From assembly GCA_025362235.1 (NCBI GenBank), contig JANYGZ010000007.1, forward strand, positions 1 to 59,012: a DNA stretch of 59,012 bases, in the 5' to 3' direction. Origin of the DNA: Ferruginibacter sp. Lineage in GTDB: Bacteria; Bacteroidota; Bacteroidia; Chitinophagales; Chitinophagaceae. The position numbers and the translations under genes were made by a program. Below are positions 9,218 through 19,400 of the stretch, in pieces (position 1 is the stretch's first letter; each line of letters opens with the position of its first letter). The notes under the pieces were generated by a model that worked only from the letters and a program-made list of their open reading frames with translations, was not told the DNA's origin and made no database searches.

Positions 9218-9757
9218 ATGTCCAAAATCATTTTATTAGCCTTCGTTTTGTTTGCAGTCCAGGTAAAGGCGCAAACAGTATTACCCGGAAGTCTTTTGGG
9301 GTATAATCAAAGGGCAAACTTTGCAAATGATATGCACCTGGGTGACAGTCTTTCAAAAAAGAAATGGTCTTTTAACAGATATATTGGCCTCTCCACCAGC
9401 TTTATTTTTTTTAGGGGCGGCAGTGCTGCCATTTTTGAAGCTCCCATTGGTTTGCAGGTAAACCGCAGGCTAAACAATAATTTGTACGCCTTCGCTAATG
9501 TATCCATTGCGCCGGCTTATATTTCCTTCAACCAGCCTTATGGCAATGCTGCTTTTAATAAAGGCAATCTAAATAATGGCTTCAACGCAAACAACCTCAA
9601 TATGTATTCAAGCGCTTCGTTGGGGCTTCAGTATATTAATGACGCCAAAACATTTTCTATCTCCGGAAGCATCAGTGTGGAAAGAAGCAATTATCCGATG
9701 GCTCCGGTTTACCCTGCTGCTACTGATATAAAGCCAAAGGCTATCCCTGCCTACTAA
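9218..9757 (+). CDS. Hypothetical outer-membrane-type protein
   Basis: 179 residues with a clear signal peptide (IILLAFVLFAVQVKAQ). The mature part has WSFNRYIGLSTSFIFF, APIGLQVNRRLNNNLYAFANVSIAP and LGLQYINDAKTFSISGSISVER, an alternating pattern with amphipathic strands typical of small outer-membrane or periplasmic beta-rich proteins. No family is recognised. It has its own promoter 18 bases upstream and is divergent from the TonB-type gene. The C-terminus (PKAIPAY) lacks the terminal aromatic strand of classic barrels, so a barrel is only a guess. Confidence 0.6.
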   Translation: MSKIILLAFVLFAVQVKAQTVLPGSLLGYNQRANFANDMHLGDSLSKKKWSFNRYIGLSTSFIFFRGGSAAIFEAPIGLQVNRRLNNNLYAFANVSIAPAYISFNQPYGNAAFNKGNLNNGFNANNLNMYSSASLGLQYINDAKTFSISGSISVERSNYPMAPVYPAATDIKPKAIPAY

Positions 9758-9826
9758 TAAAAAAATGAGTTAATTAATGGAATTATTTAAGTGCAGTTTG
9801 TGCTTAAGGAAACCAGTACCGGGCTA

Positions 9827-10285
9827 TTAAATGAAATGATATAGAAATACAACATCCCCGGCAAAAGCATGTTTTTGCTGATCCTTAATTTCTAATTGAA
9901 TGAATAATGTTGCCTTGGTAACACCTCTTAAATTAATGATAGATGAGAGTGAAACCCTGCACCTGACCTGGCTGTCAACAACCACCGCCTGCCCAAACTT
10001 AATATGCTCAATTCCATAATTTACTTCCATCTTAAGATTTTGAACATCTACAATTTGTTTCCAAAAAAAAGGAACAAGAGAAAGTGTAAGATATCCATGT
10101 GCTATTGTTGCTTTGAAGGGGCTTTCGGTTTTAGCTCTTTCGGGGTCCGTGTGTATCCATTGGTGATCCAGGGTGGCATCCGCAAATTGGTTAATCTGTT
10201 CCTGGGTAATTGTATGCCAGGGCGAAACACCTAATTCCTTACCCGTGTATGCTTCAAATTCTTGATGACTTTTTATTACTATCAT
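9827..10285 (-). CDS. MaoC-type (R)-specific enoyl-CoA hydratase
   Basis: 152 residues from ATG 10285 (a TTG nine bases upstream is less likely). The hot-dog hydratase signature is present: FADATLDHQWIHTDPERA with catalytic Asp/His, then the substrate-loop motif IAHGYLTLSL. The family hydrates trans-2-enoyl-CoA to (R)-3-hydroxyacyl-CoA; the true acyl substrate is unknown. It is monocistronic in appearance, convergent with the plus-strand gene ending at 9757, and separated by 128 bases from the cyclase gene end. Confidence 0.9.
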   Translation of the reverse strand: MIVIKSHQEFEAYTGKELGVSPWHTITQEQINQFADATLDHQWIHTDPERAKTESPFKATIAHGYLTLSLVPFFWKQIVDVQNLKMEVNYGIEHIKFGQAVVVDSQVRCRVSLSSIINLRGVTKATLFIQLEIKDQQKHAFAGDVVFLYHFI

Positions 10286-10413
10286 ATTTGGCAAGGTATA
10301 AAATTATTGGAATATAAAAGAGGAATGGAATTAAGAAAATAAAAAAGTATTTATAATTATTTTTCTGATTACAATTTGTACTGGCGTGTTCTGAAAAAGT
10401 TGACTATCTGGTT

Positions 10414-12201
10414 TTATTTACCCAAAAAATACATCTTCATCAACCCCCTGTTTTTTACCTGAATCTCTCCCCTGTATTCACAGTCAAATTCATCTTTTAT
10501 TTCGTTGTAGGTAGTTTCTGACATATTCACTCTTCCAGTCTCCGACATTGATTCCATCCGTGACGCAATATTTACTGTATCGCCCCAGATATCGTATTGC
10601 CATTTTTTTATGCCAACAATACCAGCTACCACCGCCCCTGTGTGTACACCAATTCTTATTTCAAAATGGATAAGATTATCCTCGGATTTCAGCTCGCTGT
10701 TTACGATATCTATCATTTCCTTTGCAGCATTTATAATATTCCTGGCATTTGTTTGATTTGCTGTTGGCAGGCCACAGGCGCACATGTAGGAATCACCAAT
10801 TGTTTTAATTTTCTCAAGCCCGTACTTTGTGATAATAGCGTCAAATTCTTTAAAATAAAAATCGATACTCTTTACTAACTGTTCCGGTTCCAGGTACTCA
10901 GCTAATTTTGCAAATTCTTTAAAATCGGTAAATAATACGGTAACCTTATCAAATTTTTTGGCAGCCACTTTTCCATTTTGCTTTAATTCCTCCGCTGTTT
11001 CAAAGGGTAAGATATTAAGCAGGAGTTTCTCTGATCTTTTTTTCTCCTTCTTAATAGCATTGTAATACCAGTACAAAGTGAGTAGTAATATTGCACCCAA
11101 ACCAAGAATAGTGAAAAGCGAAATAACAATATTATGCTGATTTTTTTTTTGCTGGTTAAGTAAGTTCACTTCTGCCTGTTTTTGAGATACTTCGAAATCC
11201 GTGCGGAGGTTTGCCTTATTTTGTACAGATTTGATGTTATTAAGACTGTCTCTGTAGGCAATATGATTTTTGTAATATTTGTAGGCTTCTCCAAACTTAC
11301 CGGATTTTTCATAGAGCGCCGAAAGTTGAAGGTTTGCTGTACTTATTTGTTCCTTTAAACCTTGACTGGTTGCCAGTTGCAGACTTCTATTTGCAGAGTT
11401 GATTGCTGCAGGCAAATCATTCTCTTTAACATAGATATTAGACAAGTATATCAGGTATTCCGAAATAGGCGAATAATCCTGCAGTTCTTCAAGCATCCTG
11501 ATAGCTTCATTGATATTTGCTTTTGCCACGGCATTCTTTTCTTGTGCTGAATACACCATACCTGTATTGCCAAGGCTGTAGGCCTTTCCATATAAGTAAT
11601 TTGCTTTTTCAAAAATTATTCCTGATTCCTTGAAATATAAAAGAGCGGAATCGTACTTTTTGTTTTTAAAGTAATCATCACCCGCATTTAAAATGGCAGT
11701 ACCAAATGAAACTGCGTCACCAGTCTCCCGAAGGGTTGCAATCGCTTTATTGTAGTAAACCATTGCATTTTGATGATCATCTGTAATAGAATAAATATCA
11801 GCAATTGCCATATAAAGCGACCCCTCACCTTTTATATAGTGAGCTTTAATAGCTGCATTCACACCTTTGAAATAAGCATCCAGCGCCTCGTTCCAATTAC
11901 CCAATAACCTATTCTTATTTCCCTTTTGAAGATAGCCACTGGACAGGTATTTATTATTATCTTTTAGCTTTGAAAAAGCTATCAATTCCTCAGCGTATTT
12001 TAAAGATAAATTGAGATCATTTATTTCATTGAAAGATAAATTTTTAAGTAATTCAAATTTTACGGAATCTGTAAGGTTACCTTTCTGATAAATTTTTACA
12101 AGGCCATCTGCAACACGCTGATCCTGGGCAGCACTGCTTAGGTGTTGAAAAAAAAAGGCTGCTATTATGCAGACTTTAAAAATATGTTTTAAGGATTTCA
12201 A
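10414..12201 (-). CDS. TPR-containing class III adenylate cyclase
   Basis: 595 residues: a signal peptide (about 1-25), a TPR array (about 70-325), a coiled part, a transmembrane segment (about 358-378), then a cyclase catalytic domain (about 415-595). The catalytic domain has the metal-binding FTDF (Asp426) and GDSYM (Asp470). The adenine-specifying pair Lys466 (KTIGD) and Asp537 (YDIWGD) predicts ATP rather than GTP, and NIASRME (Asn544, Arg548) is the transition-state motif. The topology puts TPRs in the periplasm and the cyclase in the cytoplasm. The start is TTG at 12201, directly after the TAA of the preceding gene; no later Met preserves the signal peptide, so translation is probably coupled. 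Confidence 0.92.
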   Translation of the reverse strand: MKSLKHIFKVCIIAAFFFQHLSSAAQDQRVADGLVKIYQKGNLTDSVKFELLKNLSFNEINDLNLSLKYAEELIAFSKLKDNNKYLSSGYLQKGNKNRLLGNWNEALDAYFKGVNAAIKAHYIKGEGSLYMAIADIYSITDDHQNAMVYYNKAIATLRETGDAVSFGTAILNAGDDYFKNKKYDSALLYFKESGIIFEKANYLYGKAYSLGNTGMVYSAQEKNAVAKANINEAIRMLEELQDYSPISEYLIYLSNIYVKENDLPAAINSANRSLQLATSQGLKEQISTANLQLSALYEKSGKFGEAYKYYKNHIAYRDSLNNIKSVQNKANLRTDFEVSQKQAEVNLLNQQKKNQHNIVISLFTILGLGAILLLTLYWYYNAIKKEKKRSEKLLLNILPFETAEELKQNGKVAAKKFDKVTVLFTDFKEFAKLAEYLEPEQLVKSIDFYFKEFDAIITKYGLEKIKTIGDSYMCACGLPTANQTNARNIINAAKEMIDIVNSELKSEDNLIHFEIRIGVHTGAVVAGIVGIKKWQYDIWGDTVNIASRMESMSETGRVNMSETTYNEIKDEFDCEYRGEIQVKNRGLMKMYFLGK

Positions 12202-12660
12202 TTATGAATTGGCTTGTAATTTTGGATCAATGGTATAAGCTTTTTGCAAAGCATTTTTGCCCTTTCGCAAAACAAAAAAATTAATTGAATAAGATTCGAC
12301 CTCCTTTTTTAAAGATCTCACATCCCTTACCCTGGATATCACTCTTCCCAAGCTTCTGCCAAGAGCAATTGAATGAAAAAAATAGTTACTGCGCCCCTGC
12401 CCTTTTTGCATAATACTGTCAATAAGAACTTCGTACCCCTCGTCTTCAGACTCAGCCTTCCAACGCACATTCTTACCAATGTAAACCTGCGATGTGAAAC
12501 AATTTACACCAGCATTGGTAAAACCATTATTATTGTCTGATAATATACATAAGGCTTCAACCTCATCAATTGTTGGGTTCGCAATATTAAACAAGGTTTT
12601 AGCCTTAACACTTAATACAATATTTACTTGCTTTTTTTCTATAATTATATTTTTTTCCAT
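12202..12660 (-). CDS. Hypothetical protein in operon with adenylate cyclase
   Basis: 152 residues, no signal peptide and no membrane segment. The middle is rich in Asn/Ser (ILSDNNNGFTNAGVNCF) and the second half is basic (IALGRSLGRVISRVRDVRS). I do not recognise a family. Its stop codon abuts the TTG start of the adenylate cyclase, so the two are cotranscribed and probably cooperate. A cytoplasmic regulator or partner of the cyclase is possible, but this rests only on position. The ATG at 12660 is preceded by an A/T-rich, non-Shine-Dalgarno leader. Confidence 0.7.
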   Translation of the reverse strand: MEKNIIIEKKQVNIVLSVKAKTLFNIANPTIDEVEALCILSDNNNGFTNAGVNCFTSQVYIGKNVRWKAESEDEGYEVLIDSIMQKGQGRSNYFFHSIALGRSLGRVISRVRDVRSLKKEVESYSINFFVLRKGKNALQKAYTIDPKLQANS

Positions 12661-12921
12661 AACCTTATTTTTAAAAATACCTTAGTAAATTAACCGTAAT
12701 AAATATAAAAAGAATTTCCAGTAAGTCATAATATAAAGTATGTTATTTTTTTAATGGCCGCAAAACTTCCGTCTGTGGCAGATAACTACAATAAAAGGAG
12801 AGCTTTACTACTTTTTAATTTTTTTAAAAATCCTATTTCATATATCCAATACCCGCCAATACGGCTTCAACATCCCAAAACAATATTTTCTATTTTTAAA
12901 ATATGTTTTTACATTCGGTGA

Positions 12922-13266
12922 ATGAAGTATGCTTCCAAACCCCTTCAATCTTTTATCGAGGACTTTAAGCTTACCAATCCTTCCGGCGCTGATTGCTTTG
13001 AAGCTACAATTGATTTTATCATTGGCGGTGTAAATATTAAACTGCAAAGCGAAGTACATATCGTAACCAGCTATCCCGGAAAAAACGGCATCGTATATTT
13101 ATTGAGCAGGAATATCAGCATTGAAGAATTACCTACTATGTTCGACGCAGATAAAGAGTCTTTTGAATATATCGCCAATAAAAATTTAAGGATAGAGGGA
13201 GTACACCATAAAGCGGGTAATTATGTTCTCTTTATCAGCCCTGAAAGTATTATAGTTACACCGTGA
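12922..13266 (+). CDS. Hypothetical small protein
   Basis: 114 residues starting ATG 12922, cytoplasmic in appearance. It opens MKYASKPLQSFIEDFKL and is a mix of short strands and helices (VNIKLQSEVHIVTSYPG, SIEELPTMFDADKESF, GNYVLFISPESIIV). It has the length and composition of a real gene, with no shadow of a better ORF on the opposite strand. I do not recognise a family and see no motif that suggests activity. Confidence 0.6.
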   Translation: MKYASKPLQSFIEDFKLTNPSGADCFEATIDFIIGGVNIKLQSEVHIVTSYPGKNGIVYLLSRNISIEELPTMFDADKESFEYIANKNLRIEGVHHKAGNYVLFISPESIIVTP

Positions 13267-13373
13267 TATTATTACACCCTTTTTATTTCCCCAATAAAAT
13301 ACCATGCCATTTGCCATTAATTAATTTCCATTAACACACTCAACAAATATTTACACATGAATTTGATTGCCCT

Positions 13374-13381
13374 TACTTTTG
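13374..13381 (+). promoter_or_regulatory. -7 promoter box
   Basis: TACTTTTG fits TAnnTTTG and lies 17 bases before the ATG of the following membrane protein. No convincing -33 box is visible at the usual distance. Confidence 0.45.
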
Positions 13382-13397
13382 TAAAAAATAAATTCAC

Positions 13398-13856
13398 ATG
13401 CAATTTGTATTGATATTACATAATCTTGTTCGTTGGGCCGTTTTGTTTTTCGGCTTATGGACTTTATTGAACGGTATAACCGGCTATTTTGGTAAAAGAA
13501 ATTATACAGTAAATGATAACCGCAGTAATTTGTTTTTTATGATCAGTTGTGATATTCAGTTATTGCTGGGACTAATACTTTATTTTGTCAACGGGTGGTC
13601 TGCCAAATTAAAAGATTTGGGAAGCAATATGAAAGATCCCTACGTACGTTTTTTTACAATGGAACATTTAGTGATGATGTTATTAGCCTGGATATTGGTA
13701 CATATTGGAAGGGCATCTGTAAAAAAAGCGGCTACCGATGCCGGTAAGCATAAAAAAATGTTGCTGTTTTTTGGTATTGCCATTGTGCTGATACTTGCTT
13801 CTATTCCCTGGCCATTTAGGGAAGCGATTGCGAGGCCTTTGTTTAGAGTAAACTGA
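13398..13856 (+). CDS. Four-helix membrane protein, possible b-type heme protein
   Basis: 152 residues with four hydrophobic helices (about 4-28, 44-66, 85-105, 120-140). His residues sit in or beside helices: LHNLVRW near the start, MEHLVMM in helix 3 and VHIGR at its end. This layout recalls small cytochrome b561-like proteins, but the paired axial His pattern cannot be confirmed by eye, so heme binding is inference. ATG 13398 is the start. It is followed by an inverted-repeat element before surE. Confidence 0.7.
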   Translation: MQFVLILHNLVRWAVLFFGLWTLLNGITGYFGKRNYTVNDNRSNLFFMISCDIQLLLGLILYFVNGWSAKLKDLGSNMKDPYVRFFTMEHLVMMLLAWILVHIGRASVKKAATDAGKHKKMLLFFGIAIVLILASIPWPFREAIARPLFRVN

Positions 13857-13859
13857 TTT

Positions 13860-14050
13860 TAATGGATAATTGATAATTTTTAATGGATAATGGTTGACGG
13901 GTATAAATATAAAACAGGTAATCATAAATTGAGGAAATATGAACTAAAAAATATTCATTGCAAAGCTTTTACAAATTTCTAAAGGTTAATGATTCAGCAG
14001 ATAATTACAAATTGAACAAATTATCAATTATCCATTAAAAATTATCAATT
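13860..14050. repeat. Element bounded by a perfect 24-bp inverted repeat
   Basis: Positions 13868-13891 and 14027-14050 are perfect reverse complements over 24 bases, built of alternating AATTGATAAT and TTAATGGATAAT units. The 135 bases between them carry no ORF of note. A similar 18-base stretch recurs at 22708-22725 upstream of rpsF. This looks like a small non-autonomous repeat rather than a terminator, because the arms are far apart and there is no T-tract. Confidence 0.7.
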
Positions 14051-14059
14051 AAAACTCCG

Positions 14060-14848
14060 ATGGCGAAAGCTTTAACAAAAAAACTCCCGACAATTTTAAT
14101 TACCAACGATGATGGCATTACGGCACCGGGTATACGCAATTTGGTAGAGGCTGTAAAGGGCCTCGGTAAAATAGTTGTTGTTGCCCCCGATAAACCACAA
14201 AGCGGTATGGGCCACGCTATTACCATTGGCCACCCATTGCGCATGAACAAGGTAGACATTTTCGAAGGTGTAGAAGCATGGCAAACAAGTGGTACACCGG
14301 TTGATTGTGTAAAGCTGGCTGTAGATAAAGTGCTGCACCGCAAACCGGATATCTGCCTCAGCGGCATCAACCATGGCGCCAACCACTCTATCAATGTAAT
14401 TTACAGCGGTACCATGAGTGCTGCCATGGAAGCATCTATTGAAAGTATACCCAGTATCGGCTTTTCGTTAATGAGTTATAATTACGAAGCCGATTTTGCA
14501 CCTGCAAGGCATTATGTAAGGGAGATTGTAAGTACCGTTTTAAAAAGAAAAATGGATAAACATCTTTTGCTGAATGTAAATATTCCTTCTGTTCCTTTAG
14601 AGCTTATAAAGGGTATTAAAATTTGCAGGCAGGCATATGCCAAATACGAGGAAGATTTTAAACAACGTAAAGATCCACATGGTAAAAGTTATTACTGGCT
14701 TACCGGTGCATTTGTAAATTTTGACAAAGGCCGTGATACAGATGTTTGGGCATTGGAAAATAATTTTGTAAGCGTAGTACCTGTTCAATTCGATTTAACC
14801 AACTATACCTTAAAAGCACAATTAGAAAAAACCTTTAAAATAAAATGA
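14060..14848 (+). CDS. surE: 5'/3'-nucleotidase SurE
   Basis: 262 residues with all SurE hallmarks: ILITNDDG (Asp17-Asp18) for the metal, APDKPQSGMGHA (Ser48), then CLSGINHGAN (Asn104) and VIYSGTMSAAMEA. The enzyme removes phosphate from nucleoside 5'- or 3'-monophosphates in the cytoplasm and is linked to stationary-phase survival in other bacteria. ATG 14060 is the only sensible start. Its last four bases (ATGA) overlap the next gene, and a methyltransferase follows, so three genes likely form one transcript. Confidence 0.97.
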   Translation: MAKALTKKLPTILITNDDGITAPGIRNLVEAVKGLGKIVVVAPDKPQSGMGHAITIGHPLRMNKVDIFEGVEAWQTSGTPVDCVKLAVDKVLHRKPDICLSGINHGANHSINVIYSGTMSAAMEASIESIPSIGFSLMSYNYEADFAPARHYVREIVSTVLKRKMDKHLLLNVNIPSVPLELIKGIKICRQAYAKYEEDFKQRKDPHGKSYYWLTGAFVNFDKGRDTDVWALENNFVSVVPVQFDLTNYTLKAQLEKTFKIK

Positions 14849-15147
14849 TATTTAAAAAAGATGATATTAAGCTGGGTATCGTGCTTGGCTTTATTGCCCC
14901 ATTGATTGGTGTACTGCTTTTTAAATTATATAAATTCAGTGTTTTTTCTTTTAAGGAAGTATTGCAATTTATGGTGGTTGAACCCGGGCACAAAACACTT
15001 TCTGTTGCATTAAGCCTTTCGCTGTTATTAAACGCCTTAATTTTTACCCTGTATGTAAATAGCGGAAGGGATAAAACAGCCAAAGGCATATTTATTACCA
15101 CCCTGGTATATGGTGTAAGCGTATTGTTATTAAAAACCTTTGGATAA
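14845..15147 (+). CDS. Small membrane protein, overlaps surE by 4 bp
   Basis: 100 residues with three predicted membrane helices (about 8-28, 45-66 and 78-97), little else. ATGA overlap with surE indicates coupled translation. In Bacteroidota a small membrane ORF after surE is common, with no assigned function known to me. The next gene starts 9 bases downstream. Confidence 0.8.
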   Translation: MIFKKDDIKLGIVLGFIAPLIGVLLFKLYKFSVFSFKEVLQFMVVEPGHKTLSVALSLSLLLNALIFTLYVNSGRDKTAKGIFITTLVYGVSVLLLKTFG

Positions 15148-15156
15148 AATAATGCT

Positions 15157-15897
15157 ATGGAAAATAATCCCTGGTTTAAAGATTGGTTTAACTCGCCTTA
15201 TTATCACCAGCTTTATTTTAACAGGGATGAGCAGGAAGCGGCCACATTTATTGATGCATTAATTGATTACTTAAAACCATTACCCGGGGCCTCAATGCTT
15301 GATGTGGCTTGCGGCAAAGGCAGGCATGCTTATCACCTGGCTCAAAAAGGATTTGATGTTACTGGTATCGATTTGAGCGAAGACAGTATCAAAGAAGCGC
15401 TTTTACAGGAATCAGAAAACCTGCATTTTTATACGCATGATATGCGACTCCCTTTTTGGATAAATTATTTTAACTACGCCTTTAACTTTTTTACCAGCTT
15501 TGGTTATTTTGCTACAAGGCGGGAGCATGATAATTCTATACGTACCATTGCACAATCCGTAAAACCTGGCGGCTGTTTTGTAATGGATTATTTAAATGTG
15601 CATTATGCCGAAGACCATCTTATACACCAGTTTGATAAAGAAATAGATGGTGTAAATTATTTTATAACCAAATGGTTTGATGAAACCCATTTTTATAAAA
15701 AAATTACTGTAGAAGATGAGGCCCTGCACGAACCTTTGATTTACAGAGAAAAAGTTGCCAAATTTTCTTTGGGAGATTTTACGGAAATGTTTGCCTACCA
15801 GGGCCTGCAAATACAGGAAGTTTTTGGCGATTACACTTTTGGTAAATATGATGTAAAAAAATCACCAAGGTTAATTATGATTGCAAGGAAAAAATAA
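15157..15897 (+). CDS. Class I SAM-dependent methyltransferase
   Basis: 246 residues, cytoplasmic. Motif I is MLDVACGKGRHA (about 48-59), followed by GIDLSEDS (motif II) and HDMRLPF, the adenosyl-methionine binding fold. Later segments such as VKPGGCFVMDYLN match motif post-III. The acceptor substrate is unknown. The open N-terminus (MENNPWFKDWFNSPYYHQLY) is typical of a methyltransferase family common in this phylum. It is the last gene of the surE cluster. Confidence 0.92.
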   Translation: MENNPWFKDWFNSPYYHQLYFNRDEQEAATFIDALIDYLKPLPGASMLDVACGKGRHAYHLAQKGFDVTGIDLSEDSIKEALLQESENLHFYTHDMRLPFWINYFNYAFNFFTSFGYFATRREHDNSIRTIAQSVKPGGCFVMDYLNVHYAEDHLIHQFDKEIDGVNYFITKWFDETHFYKKITVEDEALHEPLIYREKVAKFSLGDFTEMFAYQGLQIQEVFGDYTFGKYDVKKSPRLIMIARKK

Positions 15898-16423
15898 TTA
15901 TATAGCAATTCAATATTGTTCATTAAAATTTTCGCAATCGTAAAACATCCGCTGGTATAAGGTTCTAAGTCCACCTCATTCATCATATTGCCCTCCATTA
16001 TATAGGATGGACTATCAATTTAATATTAATCCATTTTCGTGCAATTCAGTGTGACCTTATATTTTATCTGTTTTGCTGAATAAAAACTAAATGTAAAAGT
16101 GGAAGAACAAATTTTAAATTAAAGTTATAAAGTACCGCTCTTTCTCCTTCGGAGAAAGAGAAGGAGTATGAGGTCACACCAAATGCGGCAATTTGAATTA
16201 CGCTCCATTCAAATTGGTATGTAGTTTAAAGCCAGCATAAAAAATATAAATATTTAAACCTGATTTTTTAATTCCTCTTATGTTGCCCAAAGGTTAAATA
16301 AATCAAAAAATTCACCAGGTTTATGTAATGCCCCTATTTATTCCATCTATATAACAAACCAATTCTTTTGGTCAAATAAAATACTACATCAACAAATTGT
16401 ATCTTGTAATTAAACGCTCTACT
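15898..16423. other. Intergenic region with two inverted repeats
   Basis: No convincing ORF. It contains a perfect 10-bp hairpin at 16138-16160 (CTCTTTCTCC, loop TTC, GGAGAAAGAG) and a wider inverted repeat GTGTGACCT at 16049-16057 against AGGTCACAC at 16171-16179, which brackets the hairpin. The hairpin has no T-tract, so it is not a classic terminator. The nested symmetry suggests a small repetitive element. The macroglobulin promoter must lie near the right end. Confidence 0.55.
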
Positions 16424-19400
16424 ATGTTTTTAAAAAAATTATTGTTCTTAGTCTTAGTAACAACAATCCTGGCAGATAAAATGATTGCACAAACAAACAT
16501 CGATTATTCAAAAAACTGGAAAAAAGTAGAGGCTCTTGAAAAAAAAGGGCTTACAAAATCTGCTCTTGAAGAAGTGATGGTGATTTATAATCTTGCTTTA
16601 AAAGGTAATAACGATGCACAACAGATAAAAGCCGCCGTGTACCAAATAAAATACCGCAACATGATACAGGAAGATAGCAGGGAAAATAATATATTTTTTG
16701 TAGATACGCTGATTGCAAAAGCCAACGCACCTGCAAAAAATGTTTTACAAAGTATGCAGGCCGAAATGTTTTGGCAATACCTTCAAAACAACCGTTACAA
16801 ATTATACGACCGCACCAGGCTCGCAGAAGAAAAAAGTAAAGACATCAGCACATGGAGTGCAGATAAGCTAAACAATACCATCAGTAGTTTATACAAAGCT
16901 TCACTTATCAATGAACGGCTTTTGCAATCCACTAAACTGGATGGTTTTGATGCCATTATTATTAAAGGAGAAAATACAAGGCAGTTACGCCCTACCCTTT
17001 TTGATTTTTTAGCTTTCAGGGCACTTGGCTATTTTATGAATGACGAAACAACGCTTACAAAACCTGCTTACCAGTTTACCATCGATAACCCGAAAGCATT
17101 TGCTCCGGCAGCAGAATTTGTAGCTGCTTCCTTTAACACAAAAGATACTGCTTCCTTACAATACAAAGCAATACTGTTATTACAAAACATTTTACAATTT
17201 CATTTAAAAGACAATAACCCGGATGCCTTGCTGGATGCAGACCTTATAAGATTGAGCTATGTAAACCAGCATGCCGTTACTGACGATAAAAGCAAATTAT
17301 ACGAGGCCGCCTTACAAAATATTGAAGAAAAATATAGCAGCAATCCGGCATCAGCACAGGCAATGTATTTAAGGGCATTATTGTATAATGAACGCGGGCA
17401 ACAGTTTAACCCGCTCACCAACACAGCCAACCAGTATGAAATAAAAAGAGCAAAAGAATTATGTGAGTCGGCTTACAAAAAATTTCCAAAAAGTGAAGGC
17501 GGCATCAATGCACAAAACATGCTGCTGCAAATAGCACAACCCGCTTTGCAGCTTGAAACAGAAAAAGTAAATGTACCCGGTCAGCCATTCAGAACATTGG
17601 TAACTTATAAAAATGCAACCACAGTTTATTTCCGCATTATTAAAACATCCAGGGAAGAATTAAAAAAAATGGATAGAAGGGAATATGATAAATTATGGAA
17701 AAACATTGTTTCACTTCAGCCAATTATAAGCTGGAATGTTAACTTACCTGATCCGCAAGATTATCAAAACCATTCTACAGAAATAAAAGTTGATGCATTG
17801 GGTAATGGTGCATATTTTATTTTAGCAAGTCTTGATGCAAATTTTTCTTTACAAAAAAATATCATTGCCAGGCAATTAACCTATGTAAGCAATATAAGTT
17901 ATATAAAAAATAATACCGGTGAATATTATGTGCTTAACAGGGACAACGGCCAGCCCTATAACAATGCACAGGTACAGGTTTGGCAAACAAAATACAATTA
18001 TACAAAAAGCGAAAATGAAGGTATAAAAGCAGAGAATTATACAACAGATAAAAATGGTTTATTTAAATTAATAAAATCGAAAGAGTATAGAAATATCTTA
18101 TTGCAAATAAAGGCTGGGGCAGATGAGCTTTTTTTAGATGAGAATAATTATACTGCTTATTACAACAGCTACCAACAATCTGAAATAATAAAACCTGTCA
18201 CTTTTTTATTTACAGACCGGTCTATCTATCGCCCCGGGCAAACAGTTTATTTTAAAGGCATTGTTATAAAAAAAGGCAGCAGGTCAAATGAAACAGCCAT
18301 CATTCCATCATTTGTTACAACTGTTCAGTTAAAAGATGCCAACAATCAAAAAGTTGGTGAAGTGCAAATGATAACGAATGAATTTGGTTCGTATCATGGC
18401 ACATTTAAATTACCCGAGGGTTCGCTTAACGGCCAGTTTAGTTTGTACGATACAAGCACTAAAACTTCGCAATATTTTAGCGTGGAAGAATATAAGCGCC
18501 CTAAGTTTTTTGTAGAAGTACAAAAGCCAAAGGGTACTTACCGTTTATTAGACAGCATCTCAATTACCGGCTTAGCAAAAGCCTACGCAGGCAATAATAT
18601 TGATGGTGCCAAAGTACAATACCGTGTTGTTCGTAAGGTCCGTTATCCCGTTTGGTGGGGCGGCTATTATCCAGCGTATGGAAGAAAAATAATACCCCCT
18701 GGAAGATCTGGCGAAGAAGTAGAAATTACCAATGGAGAAACGGTTACTGATATAAAAGGAGCATTCAATATCACTTTTAAAGCCTTACCCGATGAAAGCG
18801 TTGATAAGAAAAGCCAACCTACATTTTATTATGAAGTAAGCGCAGATATAACCGACATTAATGGCGAAACAAGAAGCGGCAATACTTCTGTAGCAGTGGC
18901 GTACCAGATGCTGCAACTGGATATTAATGTACCGGATAAGATTTCAATTGATAGTCTTAAAAATATTATTGTACGAACCACCAACCTTAATGGTATTGAA
19001 GAAAAAACAATCGCCACTCTTACCATACAACAATTAAAATCGCCGGCTAAAATTTTCAGGGAAAGGTATTGGAATCAGCCCGATCAGTTTGTAATGAGCA
19101 AAGATGAATATTATGGCTACTTTCCGTATGATGTTTATAAAAATGAAAATGAGGTAAAGAATTATGAGGCGGGAGAAACGGTTTTTGAAAAAACAGACAG
19201 CACAAATAGTCAATGGTCAATGGTCAATGGTCAATGGAAAGCAGGTTGGTACAGGATTACAGCAACAGCGAAAGACAAATATGGCGAAACGGTAAAAAGC
19301 GAAAAGTATATCCAGGTGTACAGTAATAAAAATGCAACTACTGATAACCCTGTAGAATTAAGGGTACAAAATAATGAAGCTGAACCGGGGCAAAAAATAA

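Noticed and set aside
14035..14394. 119-residue minus-strand ORF inside surE
   Set aside because: Shadow of surE; the plus-strand gene has every family motif.
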